Shown here: positions 34,099 through 46,278 of the stretch, one piece after another
Numbering within the stretch: the first letter of the stretch is position 1
Layout of the letters: the number at the start of each line of letters is the position of its first letter
Source of the DNA: Pseudomonas mendocina
GTDB taxonomy: Bacteria; Pseudomonadota; Gammaproteobacteria; Pseudomonadales; Pseudomonadaceae
Direction: 5' to 3'
Assembly (NCBI GenBank): GCA_037482215.1
Contig: CP148074.1
Coordinates: forward strand, 4,402,001-4,466,000
DNA length: 64,000 bases
Notes under the pieces: model-generated
The model's database searches: none
The model's input: the letters and a program-made list of their open reading frames with translations, nothing else
Told to the model about the DNA's origin: nothing
Position numbers and translations under genes: made by a program

Positions 34099-36684
34099 AT
34101 GAAACTCTTCAAGCGCACAGCGAAAGAGACTGACGCCATCACCGGCAGTGCCGACTTGGCGCTTAAACCGGTTCAGGAAAAACCTGCGGCTCCCGCTTTA
34201 AAAGACTTACTGCCCGGCACCTTGCTCTCATTGCTGGGCGTTGCCCTAGGTGCCGCGCTGCTCTGGTTTGGTCCACTCAGCAGCGCCCATCAGCACCACC
34301 TGCAACAGCTCAATCAAGCATGGGGCACAGGTCAAGCTGCCACCTTGGAAAAAGCCCTGCGCCAGCTCAGTGCCGATACCCAGGCGGCCGCCCGCAACCC
34401 GCAACTGCTTGAGGTACTGCAAAGCGGTGATGCTCAACTGATCCGCAATGCCGAGCAGAGTCTCACTTACTGGAATGACGTGGTCGACGCCCGCCTCAAC
34501 CTGCGCGCCCAGGCCAGCCAAGACACCAGCCGTGCGGCGCCACTGAATTTCGCCGCACTGGATATGCTACGCCGCGTGGAGAATGGCCAGAACGCCGCAG
34601 CCGAGGCTTTCAAAGTCGGTGATCGCTGGCTGGTATACAGCGCTACAGCGCTGCGCCAAGAGGACAAAGGCCCAGTCCTCGGCACGCTGTTACTGGCAGT
34701 CGACCTGCAACGCCTGACGGCCCTACTTCCTCCTATACCGGCCGAAATAGGCCAGATTCAGTTGGTGCAAAAGTTCAGTACCAGTGCAGCCCAAGTTCTG
34801 CTGCAACGCGGCCAAGCCAACGGCACAGCTGAGGCATTTGCCACCGGTAACCCAAACTGGACCCTTAATTTCACGCCAGGCCCGCAACTGATCAGCCCAG
34901 CGCTGTCACCGCTGTTGCTGCTTTGCGCGGCACTACTGGCCTTTAGCGGCGCCCTGCTCGGCCTGTACCTGCTGCACAGCCGTACACACCGCACGCTGAA
35001 CACAGAAACAGAACACCTGGGACAAATGCTGCAAGCACTGATTGCCAACAAGGGCTCCAAAATGCCCGAGTTCAAACTGGAGCCCCTACGCGACTTAGCC
35101 CAGACCATTCAGCGCCTGCCCAGACGCAGCGCTGAACAGAGCAAACCGGTAACCGCTAGCGTCGCAGCACCGGAGAAACCCGTAAGCGCAACGCCGATTG
35201 CCGATCCGATGTTTCAAGACACCGATATTCTGGATATCGACATTCTCGATGAGGACATGGACTTGTTAGGTCTCAACAACGAACCTGCTGCCACTGGCGC
35301 AACCCAAGCACCACAACTGCCTGCCGACATTTTCCGCGCCTATGACATTCGCGGTATTGTTGGCAAAACCCTCAGCGCCGAAACAGCCTATTGGATCGGC
35401 CGCGCCATCGGCTCACAAAGCTTGGCCCAAGGCGAGCCCTGCGTTGCCGTTGGTCGCGACGGTCGCCTCTCCGGTCCAGAGCTGGCGCAACAACTGATTC
35501 AAGGTCTGGCCGACAGCGGCTGTGTCGTCAGCGACGTCGGCATGGTGCCGACCCCGGTTCTGTATTACGCCGCCCATATCCTCGCGGGCAAGTCGGCGGT
35601 CATGCTAACCGGCAGCCACAACCCGTCTGACTACAACGGCTTCAAGATTGTCATCGCCGGTGACACCTTGGCTAATGAGCAGATTCAGGCACTGCGTGAG
35701 CGTATCGAGAAACAGGACCTGAGCAGTGGTACTGGCTCGGTTGAACAAGTCGACGTTTTGGAAAGCTACTTCCAACAGATTCGCAATGACATCGCTCTCG
35801 CCAAGCCCATGCGCGTAGTGGTCGACTGCGGCAACGGCGTAGCCGGTGTGATCGCCCCGAAATTGATCGAGGCCCTGGGCTGTACCGTTATTCCGCTGTA
35901 CTGCGAGGTGGACGGTAACTTCCCCAACCACCACCCAGATCCGGGCAAACCAGAAAACCTCGAAGACCTGATCAACAAGGTGCGCGAAGAGAATGCCGAC
36001 ATCGGCCTGGCCTTCGATGGCGACGGTGACCGTCTGGGCGTCGTGACCAACAGCGGCAAAATCGTATTCCCTGACCGCCTGCTGATGCTTTTCGCCAAAG
36101 ATGTGGTTGCCCGCAATCCCGGCGCCGACATCCTCTTCGACGTCAAATGCACCCGCCGCCTGACACCGCTGATCAGCGGCTATGGTGGCCGCCCGGTGAT
36201 GTGGAAAACCGGCCACTCACTGATGAAAAAGAAAATGAAAGAAACCGGCGCCCTGCTGGCCGGGGAAATGAGCGGCCATATCTTCATCAAAGAACGCTGG
36301 TACGGCTTTGATGACGGCATTTACTCTGCCGCCCGCCTGCTGGAAATCCTCAGCTTGGACAGCCGTAATGCTGATCAGATATTCAGCGCATTCCCGGATG
36401 ATATCTCCACGCCGGAGATCAATATTCAAGTCACCGAGCAGAGCAAATTCAGCATTATTGAAAGCCTGCAACGAGACGGTGTCTGGGGTGACGGTAAACT
36501 CACCGACATCGACGGCATCCGCATCGACTACCCCAAAGGCTGGGGCTTGGTCCGTGCGTCCAATACCACGCCCGTTCTGGTCTTGCGCTTTGAAGCGGAA
36601 AGCGAAGAAGAACTTGAGCGCATCAAGGAAGTATTCCGCGCCCAGCTTCGCCGCGTCGAACCTGACCTGCAACTGCCTTTTTAA
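34099..36684 (+). CDS. algC: Phosphomannomutase/phosphoglucomutase AlgC with N-terminal membrane extension
   Basis: 861 residues. The C-terminal 463 residues are the classical AlgC enzyme: FRAYDIRGIVGK, the phosphoserine loop TGSHNPSDYNG (Ser506, equal to Ser108 of the short form), metal-binding AFDGDGDRLGV, sugar-binding GEMSGHIF and phosphate-binding RASNTTPV. It converts mannose-6-P or glucose-6-P to the 1-phosphates for alginate, LPS and rhamnolipid synthesis. The N-terminal 398 residues carry TM1 (about 37-60), a periplasmic part of about 200 residues, TM2 (about 268-292) and an acidic linker. No Met occurs at the position where the short form would begin (Thr399; nearest Met387). AGGAGAG precedes ATG 34099. 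Confidence 0.94.
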   Translation: MKLFKRTAKETDAITGSADLALKPVQEKPAAPALKDLLPGTLLSLLGVALGAALLWFGPLSSAHQHHLQQLNQAWGTGQAATLEKALRQLSADTQAAARNPQLLEVLQSGDAQLIRNAEQSLTYWNDVVDARLNLRAQASQDTSRAAPLNFAALDMLRRVENGQNAAAEAFKVGDRWLVYSATALRQEDKGPVLGTLLLAVDLQRLTALLPPIPAEIGQIQLVQKFSTSAAQVLLQRGQANGTAEAFATGNPNWTLNFTPGPQLISPALSPLLLLCAALLAFSGALLGLYLLHSRTHRTLNTETEHLGQMLQALIANKGSKMPEFKLEPLRDLAQTIQRLPRRSAEQSKPVTASVAAPEKPVSATPIADPMFQDTDILDIDILDEDMDLLGLNNEPAATGATQAPQLPADIFRAYDIRGIVGKTLSAETAYWIGRAIGSQSLAQGEPCVAVGRDGRLSGPELAQQLIQGLADSGCVVSDVGMVPTPVLYYAAHILAGKSAVMLTGSHNPSDYNGFKIVIAGDTLANEQIQALRERIEKQDLSSGTGSVEQVDVLESYFQQIRNDIALAKPMRVVVDCGNGVAGVIAPKLIEALGCTVIPLYCEVDGNFPNHHPDPGKPENLEDLINKVREENADIGLAFDGDGDRLGVVTNSGKIVFPDRLLMLFAKDVVARNPGADILFDVKCTRRLTPLISGYGGRPVMWKTGHSLMKKKMKETGALLAGEMSGHIFIKERWYGFDDGIYSAARLLEILSLDSRNADQIFSAFPDDISTPEINIQVTEQSKFSIIESLQRDGVWGDGKLTDIDGIRIDYPKGWGLVRASNTTPVLVLRFEAESEEELERIKEVFRAQLRRVEPDLQLPF

Positions 36685-36711
36685 TTAGCGAACGCCCAAC
36701 TGGAGCCCTGA

Positions 36712-37614
<903 letters not shown>

Positions 37615-37623
37615 CACTGGCAT

Positions 37624-37651
37624 GGCGAATCAGTCCATTGGCTGATTCGCC
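37624..37651 (+). terminator. Hairpin after argB
   Basis: GGCGAATCAG (37624-37633) and CTGATTCGCC (37642-37651) form a perfect 10-bp stem with an 8-base loop. There is no T-run, so it may stabilise the 3' end rather than terminate alone. Confidence 0.6.
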
Positions 37652-37735
37652 CGCCTGACCTGCCTCTCTGCTGCTTGTCTCCTGCACCTTGAACGGACAA
37701 GCTCAGCACACGACTTCACGATCAGCCGAGCCGCC

Positions 37736-38179
37736 ATGAGCACACTCTCCCGCGATGACTTCCGCTTCTTTCACCACCTGCGTGTACGCTGGTCTGAAGT
37801 GGACCCGCAGAACATCGTCTTCAATGGTCACTACCTGACCTATGCAGATGTAGCCATTACGGAGTACTACCGGGAACTGGGCATCAAATACCCCACAGAC
37901 CTGAGTCGCGACGGCAGCGATTTTTTTGTCAGAAAATCCACGCTCGAATACAACGCCCCAGCCTATTTTGACGATGCGCTGGAAATTGGCATACGCACTG
38001 CCCGTTTCGGCAACTCGAGCATGAGTTTTTTCATGGGAATCTGGCGTAACAATGAATTACTCACCAGCGGTGAAGTGATTTACGTCCGCGCCAATACCAC
38101 CGAGCGCATCAGCCAACCGCTACCGGACTGGCTGAAGGAAAAGATAACGGCTTACGAGAAGTGCCCGCCTCAGCACTAG
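37736..38179 (+). CDS. Acyl-CoA thioesterase, 4-hydroxybenzoyl-CoA type hotdog fold
   Basis: 147 residues, single hotdog domain. VRWSEVDPQNIVFNGHYLTY contains the conserved Asp and the Asn/His turn of the YbgC/4HBT group, and SFFMGIWRNNELLTSGEVIYV is the matching strand pair. It probably hydrolyses a small acyl-CoA thioester; the substrate is unknown. The gene stands alone, 121 bp after argB and converging on the DUF4124 gene with 1 bp between stops. In P. aeruginosa the argB-pyrE interval holds the sphingosine (sph) genes, which are absent here. Confidence 0.85.
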   Translation: MSTLSRDDFRFFHHLRVRWSEVDPQNIVFNGHYLTYADVAITEYYRELGIKYPTDLSRDGSDFFVRKSTLEYNAPAYFDDALEIGIRTARFGNSSMSFFMGIWRNNELLTSGEVIYVRANTTERISQPLPDWLKEKITAYEKCPPQH

Positions 38180-38180
38180 A

Positions 38181-38774
38181 TCAGCGTATTTGCTGAAGCA
38201 GCTCTTCTAAACGCTGACGGTCTTCGGTGAAGCTTTTTTCGGCGTCTGTGCGGGCGGTTTCGTAGCGTTTGATATCTGCATTCAGGCGTTTTTGCTCGGT
38301 GCGCTGCGCATCAATCTGTTGCAACAGGTGAGCAGGTACTTCACGCCCTGAGCGTTCGTGATCAGCAGCTTGGCTCTGCAAGTTACCCTGCTGGGTAATG
38401 GACGCCTGCAGGTTGCCTTTAGCGATCCCGAGCAACCCGTCAATTTCGGCAAACTTGCGCTCACGGGCGCGATCAACGTCATCCGGCGTGCTGTAAAGGC
38501 GAAGCAGCTGCTCGTCAGAGCGGGCGCGAGCCTTTTCAGCCTTGAGTTTCTCCAACTCCTCTGCCGTAGGCGCCGGGGGCACGACACGGATAACGCGCCC
38601 CTGCTCATTGAGCACATCGTAGCCCTTGGCAACAACTTCAGGCGGCACACCCTGACGGCTGAGGACCGTCACCCCTTTGTTATCCACATAGCGGTACAGC
38701 TCGGCGGCCACGACAGACGTCGACAGGCACACACTCATTACCAACGAACAACAGGACAGGGCGTTCCTCAGCAT
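38181..38774 (-). CDS. Exported DUF4124-domain protein
   Basis: 197 residues from ATG 38774 (AAGGTGAT upstream), giving a signal peptide LRNALSCCSLVMSVCLSTS cleaved after VAA. The mature start ELYRYVDNKGVTVLSRQGVPP is the DUF4124 pattern. Residues about 70-195 are highly charged and predicted coiled coil (EELEKLKAEKARARS and similar). It is probably a periplasmic protein of unknown function. It follows pyrE on the same strand with a gap of 25 bp, so the two may be co-transcribed. The Cys pair at the signal peptide does not form a lipobox. Confidence 0.82.
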   Translation of the reverse strand: MLRNALSCCSLVMSVCLSTSVVAAELYRYVDNKGVTVLSRQGVPPEVVAKGYDVLNEQGRVIRVVPPAPTAEELEKLKAEKARARSDEQLLRLYSTPDDVDRARERKFAEIDGLLGIAKGNLQASITQQGNLQSQAADHERSGREVPAHLLQQIDAQRTEQKRLNADIKRYETARTDAEKSFTEDRQRLEELLQQIR

Positions 38775-38799
38775 CAATGCATCACCTTGGTTGGTCAGG

Positions 38800-39441
38800 T
38801 CAGATACCGTACTCCGCACGGTAGGCTTCAACAGCTGGCAAATGCTGCTTCAATTCAGCATCACCTGCCAGATATTCCAGCACCTGCTCCAAGGAAACAA
38901 TACTAATTACTGGCATTTTAAAATCACGCTCAACTTCCTGAATTGCAGAAAGCTCGCCTTTGCCCCGTTCTTGACGGTTCAGCGCGATCAAAACGCCCGA
39001 TGCCTGAGCACCTTGGCCATCAATAATTTGCATGACCTCGCGAATGGCCGTACCGGCGGTGATTACGTCATCTATGATCAGTACACGGCCTTGCAGTGGC
39101 GCCCCCACCAGCGTGCCACCTTCACCGTGATCTTTGGCCTCTTTACGGTTAAAACACCACGGCAGATCACGCTGGTGATGCTCAGCCAGGGCAACGGCTG
39201 TCGTCGCCGCCAACGGAATACCTTTATATGCAGGGCCAAACAGAACGTCGAAGTCGATCCCGCTGTCTACAACAGCGGCTGCGTAGAAACGCCCCAGCTG
39301 TGCCAGGGCCAAACCGCTGTCGAACAAGCCGGCATTGAAGAAATAGGGGCTGACACGCCCGGACTTGAGGGTGAACTGACCAAAGCGCAGAACACCGCGC
39401 TCAATGGCAAAACGAATGAAATCACGCTGGTACGCTTGCAT
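38800..39441 (-). CDS. pyrE: Orotate phosphoribosyltransferase
   Basis: 213 residues, the normal length. The PRPP-binding motif is [17 protein letters not shown] near 120-136. [11 protein letters not shown] and [12 protein letters not shown] (the flexible catalytic loop) are present, and [14 protein letters not shown] at the N-terminus binds orotate. It makes OMP in pyrimidine synthesis. It is divergent from crc across 93 bp, an arrangement conserved in Pseudomonas. Confidence 0.97.
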   Translation of the reverse strand: MQAYQRDFIRFAIERGVLRFGQFTLKSGRVSPYFFNAGLFDSGLALAQLGRFYAAAVVDSGIDFDVLFGPAYKGIPLAATTAVALAEHHQRDLPWCFNRKEAKDHGEGGTLVGAPLQGRVLIIDDVITAGTAIREVMQIIDGQGAQASGVLIALNRQERGKGELSAIQEVERDFKMPVISIVSLEQVLEYLAGDAELKQHLPAVEAYRAEYGI

Positions 39442-39534
39442 GAAAAAGTCTCGGACGGTACGGAATTGCTAGGAATTTAACCAATTGCAGGAGAGCTCGG
39501 GTATCATACACGCACGCGATTTTAGGGGCCATTT

Positions 39535-40314
39535 ATGCGGATCATCAGTGTGAACGTGAATGGCATTCATGCAGCAGTCGAGCGGGGACTTCTCAGCTGG
39601 CTGCAAGCACAGAATGCTGACGTCATCTGCCTGCAGGATACTCGCGCTTCCGCCTTTGAACTGGACGACCAAGCCCTCCAACTGGATGGCTATTTCCTTT
39701 ATGCCTGTGATGCAGAAGTGCCAAGCCTTGGTGGCGTGGCCCTGTACTCCCGATTGCAACCCAAGGCGGTAATCAGTGGTTTGGGCTTTGAAATGGCCGA
39801 CCGCTACGGGCGTTACCTGCAAGCTGATTTTGACAAAGTAAGTATTGCTACAGTCCTGATGCCTTCGGGCCGTCATGGTGATGAGAACTTGAACCAGAAG
39901 TTCAAGTTCATGGACGACTTCACCCATTTTCTGGACAAGCAACGCCGTAAGCGCCGCGAGTACATCTATTGCGGTTCGTTCTACGTTGCCCACCAGAAGC
40001 TGGATGTCAAAAACTGGCGCGACTGCCAACAGTCTCCGGGCTTCCTGGCACCTGAGCGCGCCTGGATGGACGAAGTGACGGGCAACATGGGGTATGTCGA
40101 CGCCCTGCGCGAAGTCACCCGCGAGGGTGACCTGTTCAGTTGGTGGCCAGACAGCGAACAAGCCGAAATGCTTAACCTGGGCTATCGCTTCGACTATCAG
40201 CTGCTGACCCAGGGCATGCGCCGCAGTGTGCGTAACGCACGGATGCCGCGCCAGCCTCGCTTCTCGCAGCATGCGCCACTGATCGTGGATTACGACTGGA
40301 CGCTAAGCATCTGA
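39535..40314 (+). CDS. crc: Catabolite repression control protein Crc
   Basis: 259 residues of the exonuclease III/AP endonuclease fold: MRIISVNVNGIHAAVERG, ICLQDTRASAFEL, and the end MRRSVRNARMPRQPRFSQHAPLIVDYD in separate blocks. Typical exonuclease III has a catalytic Glu in LQETK; here the equivalent is LQDTR, and other catalytic positions differ, fitting the Crc protein, which lacks nuclease activity. In Pseudomonas, Crc acts with Hfq to block translation of catabolic mRNAs and is counteracted by the CrcZ RNA. Catabolic genes in this window (pau, kauB, dad) are plausible targets. Divergent from pyrE, followed by a strong terminator. Confidence 0.95.
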   Translation: MRIISVNVNGIHAAVERGLLSWLQAQNADVICLQDTRASAFELDDQALQLDGYFLYACDAEVPSLGGVALYSRLQPKAVISGLGFEMADRYGRYLQADFDKVSIATVLMPSGRHGDENLNQKFKFMDDFTHFLDKQRRKRREYIYCGSFYVAHQKLDVKNWRDCQQSPGFLAPERAWMDEVTGNMGYVDALREVTREGDLFSWWPDSEQAEMLNLGYRFDYQLLTQGMRRSVRNARMPRQPRFSQHAPLIVDYDWTLSI

Positions 40315-40330
40315 GTCAAATCCCGCCCAC

Positions 40331-40359
40331 AAAAAACCGCAGCCTGGCTGCGGTTTTTT
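40331..40359. terminator. Bidirectional terminator between crc and the DUF4870 gene
   Basis: Six A, then CCGCAGCC and GGCTGCGG around a one-base centre (effective CTGG loop), then six T. It serves both convergent genes. Confidence 0.88.
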
Positions 40360-40383
40360 GTTTGTGGCCCACGTGTGTGAGGC

Positions 40384-40755
40384 CTACTTCACCAGACGCA
40401 ATGTGAAAGGATAGCGGTAATCCTTACCCTCATTGGCCTTAACCCCTGCGATCACGGTCAGCACGAATGCAGTCAAACTCACCAGCATCAGCAGCGGGAA
40501 ACCGATCAGCACAACCATCAAACCAAAACACACCAGTGCTGCGAGCGCGACAGTAATCTGGAAGTTGAGCGCTTCCTTACCCTGTGCATCGACAAACGGG
40601 TCCATGTCCTTTTTCAGCTGCCAAATAAGCAGTGGCCCGACGATGTTGCCGAACGGAATGATCAAACCGGCAAACGCAGCAAAATGGCAGAACATCGCCC
40701 ACTGCCGCGCATCGGCGCCGGGGGTTTGTTGTGGCAATTGAAGCTCGTCAGTCAT
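40384..40755 (-). CDS. DUF4870 membrane protein
   Basis: 123 residues from ATG 40755 (125 from an adjacent ATG at 40761; both have a usable binding site in GGAAGAGAGG). ARQWAMFCHFAAFAGLIIPFGNIVGPL begins the domain, then WQLKKDMDPFVDAQGKEALNFQI, and two or three membrane helices to the C-terminus. DUF4870/Tic20-like proteins are small membrane proteins of unknown function. It lies 26 bp downstream of rph on the same strand, as in other pseudomonads, so they may share a transcript. Confidence 0.85.
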   Translation of the reverse strand: MTDELQLPQQTPGADARQWAMFCHFAAFAGLIIPFGNIVGPLLIWQLKKDMDPFVDAQGKEALNFQITVALAALVCFGLMVVLIGFPLLMLVSLTAFVLTVIAGVKANEGKDYRYPFTLRLVK

Positions 40756-40781
40756 GGGCATCCTCTCTTCCTTGCGTGAAG

Positions 40782-41507
40782 TTACTGATTATCCGCCAGC
40801 GCTGCTTGCTGCACGCTGAACAGATCAGCCATACCTTTTTGTGCCAACTCCAGCATGGCATTCAGTTCTGCCGGCTGGAACGGAGCACCTTCGGCAGTGC
40901 CCTGAATTTCAATAAAGCCACCCGCGCTGGTCATAACTACGTTCAGGTCTGTTTCAGCAGCGGAGTCTTCAAGATAGTCCAGATCCAGTACCGGCACGCC
41001 CTGATAAATGCCAACGGATACCGCCGCAATCATCTGCTTGAGCGGCTCACCTTTAAGTGCGCCGCGCTTTTTCAGCACTTTAAGCGCATCCACCAGCGCC
41101 ACCATCGAACCGGTGATGGAAGCGGTGCGTGTGCCGCCGTCAGCCTGGATCACGTCGCAGTCGACATACAGGGTGTTCTCACCCAGCTTGCTCATATCCA
41201 ACGCAGCGCGCAGCGAGCGACCGATCAGGCGCTGGATTTCCAAAGTACGGCCACCCTGCTTGCCACGGCTAGCCTCACGCTGGTTACGATCACCGGTGGA
41301 GCGCGGCAGCATGCCGTACTCGGCGGTCAGCCATCCCTGCCCCTGACCTTTCAGGAAACGTGGAACGCCAGATTCGACACTGACCGTACAGATCACTTTG
41401 GTGTCGCCGAATTCAACCAGTACCGAACCTTCGGCATGCTTGGTGTAGTTGCGGGTAATACGGATCGGGCGCAACTGATCGGCGGCGCGGTCACTTGGAC
41501 GTTTCAT
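40782..41507 (-). CDS. rph: Ribonuclease PH
   Basis: 241 residues, full length and intact. Motifs: [19 protein letters not shown] near the N-terminus, [20 protein letters not shown] with phosphate-binding and RNA-contacting Arg residues, and [20 protein letters not shown] with catalytic Asp residues. It trims the 3' end of tRNA precursors using phosphate. The C-terminus is complete, unlike the frameshifted rph of E. coli K-12. It is divergent from yicC. Confidence 0.97.
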   Translation of the reverse strand: MKRPSDRAADQLRPIRITRNYTKHAEGSVLVEFGDTKVICTVSVESGVPRFLKGQGQGWLTAEYGMLPRSTGDRNQREASRGKQGGRTLEIQRLIGRSLRAALDMSKLGENTLYVDCDVIQADGGTRTASITGSMVALVDALKVLKKRGALKGEPLKQMIAAVSVGIYQGVPVLDLDYLEDSAAETDLNVVMTSAGGFIEIQGTAEGAPFQPAELNAMLELAQKGMADLFSVQQAALADNQ

Positions 41508-41645
41508 TAGCGATACCTACTTTTAAGGAAAATCTGCCGGGCATTATAGGGCGGTATCGTGACGAAGCTATGCTGAATTGGGCGCCATCGACTCACTGCG
41601 CTACAATCCAGCGCCTTTCGTTAACCATTTCGCGAGGTTTACCCC

Positions 41646-43192
<1,547 letters not shown>

Positions 43193-43307
43193 GTGCATCC
43201 GGCAAACAGCACTTCCCTATTTGCTGGTGATTTTTTAAACTATTCAGTCCGCCTGTATTATGCAGGCACCTTTTTCTGCTCTTATTTATGTCGCATCGAG
43301 GAATACC

Positions 43308-43571
43308 ATGGCCCGCGTTACCGTTGAAGATTGCCTGAACAACGTCGATAACCGCTTTGAGCTGGTCATGCTTGCCACCAAGCGTGCGCGCCAACTGGCC
43401 ACCGGCGGCAAAGAACCCAAAGTAGAATGGGACAACGACAAACCAACCGTTGTTGCCCTGCGTGAAATCGCTGAAGGTCTGGTGAACTACGACGTAGTTG
43501 CCCAGGAAGACATCGTTGAAGAAGAACCGCTGTTCGCTGCGTTCGAGGAAGATGCCAACGAGTCGCTGTAA
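43308..43571 (+). CDS. rpoZ: RNA polymerase omega subunit
   Basis: 87 residues from ATG 43308 with CGAGG upstream; an ATG at 43260 in the same frame would add 16 hydrophobic residues not found in omega. [20 protein letters not shown], then ATKRARQL and [10 protein letters not shown], are the omega core; the acidic C-terminus ([10 protein letters not shown]) is as expected. It stabilises beta-prime and forms part of a ppGpp-binding site, so pairing with spoT is functional. The gap to spoT is 60 bp. Confidence 0.97.
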   Translation: MARVTVEDCLNNVDNRFELVMLATKRARQLATGGKEPKVEWDNDKPTVVALREIAEGLVNYDVVAQEDIVEEEPLFAAFEEDANESL

Positions 43572-43631
43572 GACTATGCCTGGTCGAATTCCTCAGGCCC
43601 ATCGCCCTCTGCAGCAGCAGGGAGAACGTCC

Positions 43632-45737
43632 ATGCCAAGCATAGATGATCTGGCCCAACGGCTTTCGACCTACCTCGACGGCGACGAGGTAAACCTTGTT
43701 CGCCGGGCGTATTACTACGCCGAACAAGCCCACGACGGCCAGCGCCGTCGTAGTGGCGAGCCCTATGTGACCCACCCATTGGCGGTGGCGAACATCTTGG
43801 CCGACATGCACATGGACCATCAGAGCCTGATGGCAGCCATGCTCCATGACGTGATCGAAGACACTGGCATTGCCAAAGAAGCCCTGAACGCCCAGTTTGG
43901 CGAATCTGTGGCAGAGCTGGTGGATGGGGTCAGCAAACTGACCCAGATGAACTTCGAAACCAAGGCCGAAGCCCAGGCTGAAAACTTCCAGAAAATGGCT
44001 ATGGCCATGGCCCGCGACATCCGCGTAATCCTGGTAAAACTGGCTGACCGGCTGCACAACATGCGCACGCTGGAAGTGCTGTCCGGCGAGAAACGCCGCC
44101 GCATCGCCAAAGAAACCCTGGAAATTTACGCACCGATTGCCAACCGTTTGGGCATGCACAGCATGCGCATCGAGTTCGAAGACCTTGGTTTCAAAGCCAT
44201 GCACCCGATGCGCGCCGAGCGTATCCGTGCCGCCGTCAAACGCGCACGTGGCAACCGCAATGAAATCGTCAATAAAATCGAAGAGTCTATCATCAACTGC
44301 CTGGCCCGCGAGGGCATGCGTGGCGAGGTGATGGGCCGCGAGAAGCATCTGTTCAGCATCTATAAAAAGATGCGCGGCAAGCGCAAAGCATTCAACGAGA
44401 TTATGGATGTTTACGCCTTCCGCATCGTGGTCGACAAGGTCGACACCTGCTACCGCGTACTCGGTGCTGTGCATAATTTGTACAAGCCTCTTCCTGGCCG
44501 CTTCAAAGATTACATCGCGATCCCCAAAGCCAACGGCTATCAGTCGCTGCACACCACGCTGTTCGGCATGCATGGTGTACCGATTGAGATTCAGATCCGC
44601 ACCCGCGAGATGGAAGAACTGGCCAACAACGGCATTGCCGCACACTGGCTGTACAAATCCAATGAAGAGCAGCCTAAAGGCAGCCACGCCCGCGCCCGCC
44701 AATGGGTCAAAGGCGTTCTGGAAATGCAGCAACGTGCTGGCAACTCGTTGGAATTTATCGAGAGCGTGAAGATCGACCTGTTCCCGGACGAGGTTTACGT
44801 GTTCACGCCCAAAGGCCGCATCATGGAACTGCCGAAGGGCTCCACAGCGGTCGACTTTGCCTACGCGGTTCACACCGACGTCGGCAACACCTGTATTGCC
44901 TGCCGCATCAACCGCCGTCTTGCGCCGCTGTCGCAGCCGCTGGAAAGCGGCTCCACGGTGGAAATCGTGACCGCGCCAGGCACCCGTGCAAACCCCGCGT
45001 GGCTCAACTTCGTGGTAACCGGTAAAGCGCGCACCCATATCCGCCATGCGCTCAAGCAACAGCGTCGCTCGGAGTCCATCAGCCTGGGCGAACGCCTGCT
45101 GAACAAGGTTCTGGCCAGTTTCAACAGTCACCTGGATGCGCTGCCCGTTGAACGTATCGAAGCTGTACTCAACGAGTACCGCCTGGAACTGACCGAAGAC
45201 CTGCTGGAAGACATTGGCCTGGGCAACCGCATGGCTTACGTGGTCGCGCGCCGCCTGCTCAGCGATAACGAAGAAACCCTGCCCAGCAGCGAAGGCCCAC
45301 TGGCCATTCGCGGTACCGAAGGGCTGGTGCTCAGCTACGCCAAATGTTGTACACCGATTCCAGGCGACCCGATTGTGGGTCACCTCTCGGCCGGTAAAGG
45401 CATGGTGGTGCACCTGGAAAGCTGCAAAAACATCGGCGAAATCCGCCAGAACCCAGAGAAATGCGTCCAGCTGTCTTGGGCCAAAGACGTCACCGGCGAA
45501 TTCAACGTGGAACTGCGCGTCGAGCTGGAGCACCAGCGCGGCCTGATCGCCCTGCTGGCCAGCAGCGTTAACGCCGCCGATGGCAACATCGAGAAGATCA
45601 GCATGGACGAGCGCGACGGGCGCACCAGCGTGGTTCAGCTGGTGGTCAGCGTACATGACCGTGTTCATCTGGCCCGCGTCATCAAGAAACTGCGTACCTT
45701 GCACGGCATCATCCGCATTACCCGGGCCAAGGCTTAA
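43632..45737 (+). CDS. spoT: Bifunctional (p)ppGpp synthetase/hydrolase SpoT
   Basis: 701 residues. The HD hydrolase domain (about 30-180) has intact VTHPLAVANILADMHMD, AAMLHDVIEDT and KLADRLHNMRTL, so ppGpp hydrolysis is expected. The synthetase domain (about 200-340) has GREKHLFSIYKKM, MDVYAFRIVV, RFKDYIAIPKANGYQSLHT and EIQIRT. A TGS domain (about 385-445) with DEVYVFTPKGRIMELPKG follows, then a helical region, a cysteine-containing CCTPIPGDPIVGH zinc-finger-like segment and the C-terminal ACT domain (about 625-700). The balance adjusts growth to starvation. A very long open frame on the opposite strand is only a codon-bias shadow. Confidence 0.97.
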   Translation: MPSIDDLAQRLSTYLDGDEVNLVRRAYYYAEQAHDGQRRRSGEPYVTHPLAVANILADMHMDHQSLMAAMLHDVIEDTGIAKEALNAQFGESVAELVDGVSKLTQMNFETKAEAQAENFQKMAMAMARDIRVILVKLADRLHNMRTLEVLSGEKRRRIAKETLEIYAPIANRLGMHSMRIEFEDLGFKAMHPMRAERIRAAVKRARGNRNEIVNKIEESIINCLAREGMRGEVMGREKHLFSIYKKMRGKRKAFNEIMDVYAFRIVVDKVDTCYRVLGAVHNLYKPLPGRFKDYIAIPKANGYQSLHTTLFGMHGVPIEIQIRTREMEELANNGIAAHWLYKSNEEQPKGSHARARQWVKGVLEMQQRAGNSLEFIESVKIDLFPDEVYVFTPKGRIMELPKGSTAVDFAYAVHTDVGNTCIACRINRRLAPLSQPLESGSTVEIVTAPGTRANPAWLNFVVTGKARTHIRHALKQQRRSESISLGERLLNKVLASFNSHLDALPVERIEAVLNEYRLELTEDLLEDIGLGNRMAYVVARRLLSDNEETLPSSEGPLAIRGTEGLVLSYAKCCTPIPGDPIVGHLSAGKGMVVHLESCKNIGEIRQNPEKCVQLSWAKDVTGEFNVELRVELEHQRGLIALLASSVNAADGNIEKISMDERDGRTSVVQLVVSVHDRVHLARVIKKLRTLHGIIRITRAKA

Positions 45738-45863
45738 GTCTGTCCACGCCTGATCAAGCACTTGAGCTTTGACAGCGCCCGAGCAATCACCGAATCTAGG
45801 GGGTCTACGTTGCAGGTGCACCCAGCACCTGCAGCACTACGTCAGCAACCTTCTGGAGTCCCC

Positions 45864-46244
45864 ATGAGCAAGAGCGTTATCAACAGCGACAAGGCCCCGG
45901 CTGCCATCGGCACTTACTCTCAGGCCATCAAGGCTGGCAACACCGTCTATATGTCCGGCCAGATCCCACTTGACCCAAAAACCATGGAACTGGTGGAAGG
46001 GTTTGAAGAACAGACCGTACAGGTTTTCGAAAACCTTAAAGCCGTTGCTGAAGCCGCAGGCGGCTCATTCAAAGACATCGTCAAACTCAATATCTTCCTG
46101 ACTGACCTGTCCAACTTCGCCAAAGTGAACGAGATCATGGGCCGCTATTTCGAGCAGCCATACCCAGCCCGCGCCGCCATCGGCATTGCCGCTCTGCCGC
46201 GTGGGGCTCAAGTTGAAATGGACGCTATTCTGGTTCTGGAATAA
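45864..46244 (+). CDS. ridA: 2-iminobutanoate/2-iminopropanoate deaminase RidA
   Basis: 126 residues from ATG 45864 with CTGGAG upstream. Motifs are [33 protein letters not shown], and the C-terminal [21 protein letters not shown], in which the Arg of PARA and the final Glu are the substrate-binding residues. It hydrolyses reactive enamine/imine intermediates such as 2-aminoacrylate. Position after spoT is typical. Another in-frame start 102 bp upstream is not supported. A terminator follows at 46253. Confidence 0.96.
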   Translation: MSKSVINSDKAPAAIGTYSQAIKAGNTVYMSGQIPLDPKTMELVEGFEEQTVQVFENLKAVAEAAGGSFKDIVKLNIFLTDLSNFAKVNEIMGRYFEQPYPARAAIGIAALPRGAQVEMDAILVLE

Positions 46245-46252
46245 GCCCTTAG

Positions 46253-46278
46253 GGCGGAGCGCTTGCTCCGCCTTCTCC
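46253..46278 (+). terminator. Intrinsic terminator after ridA
   Basis: GGCGGAGC (46253-46260), loop GCTT, GCTCCGCC (46265-46272), then TTCTCCT. It lies 8 bp after the ridA stop and ends the rpoZ-spoT-ridA transcript. Confidence 0.75.

Noticed and set aside
43593..45821. Open frame of 742 codons on the strand opposite spoT
   Set aside because: It mirrors spoT codon for codon, which is expected from GC-biased third positions. It has no ribosome binding site or recognisable domain, and the spoT frame carries all HD, synthetase, TGS and ACT motifs.
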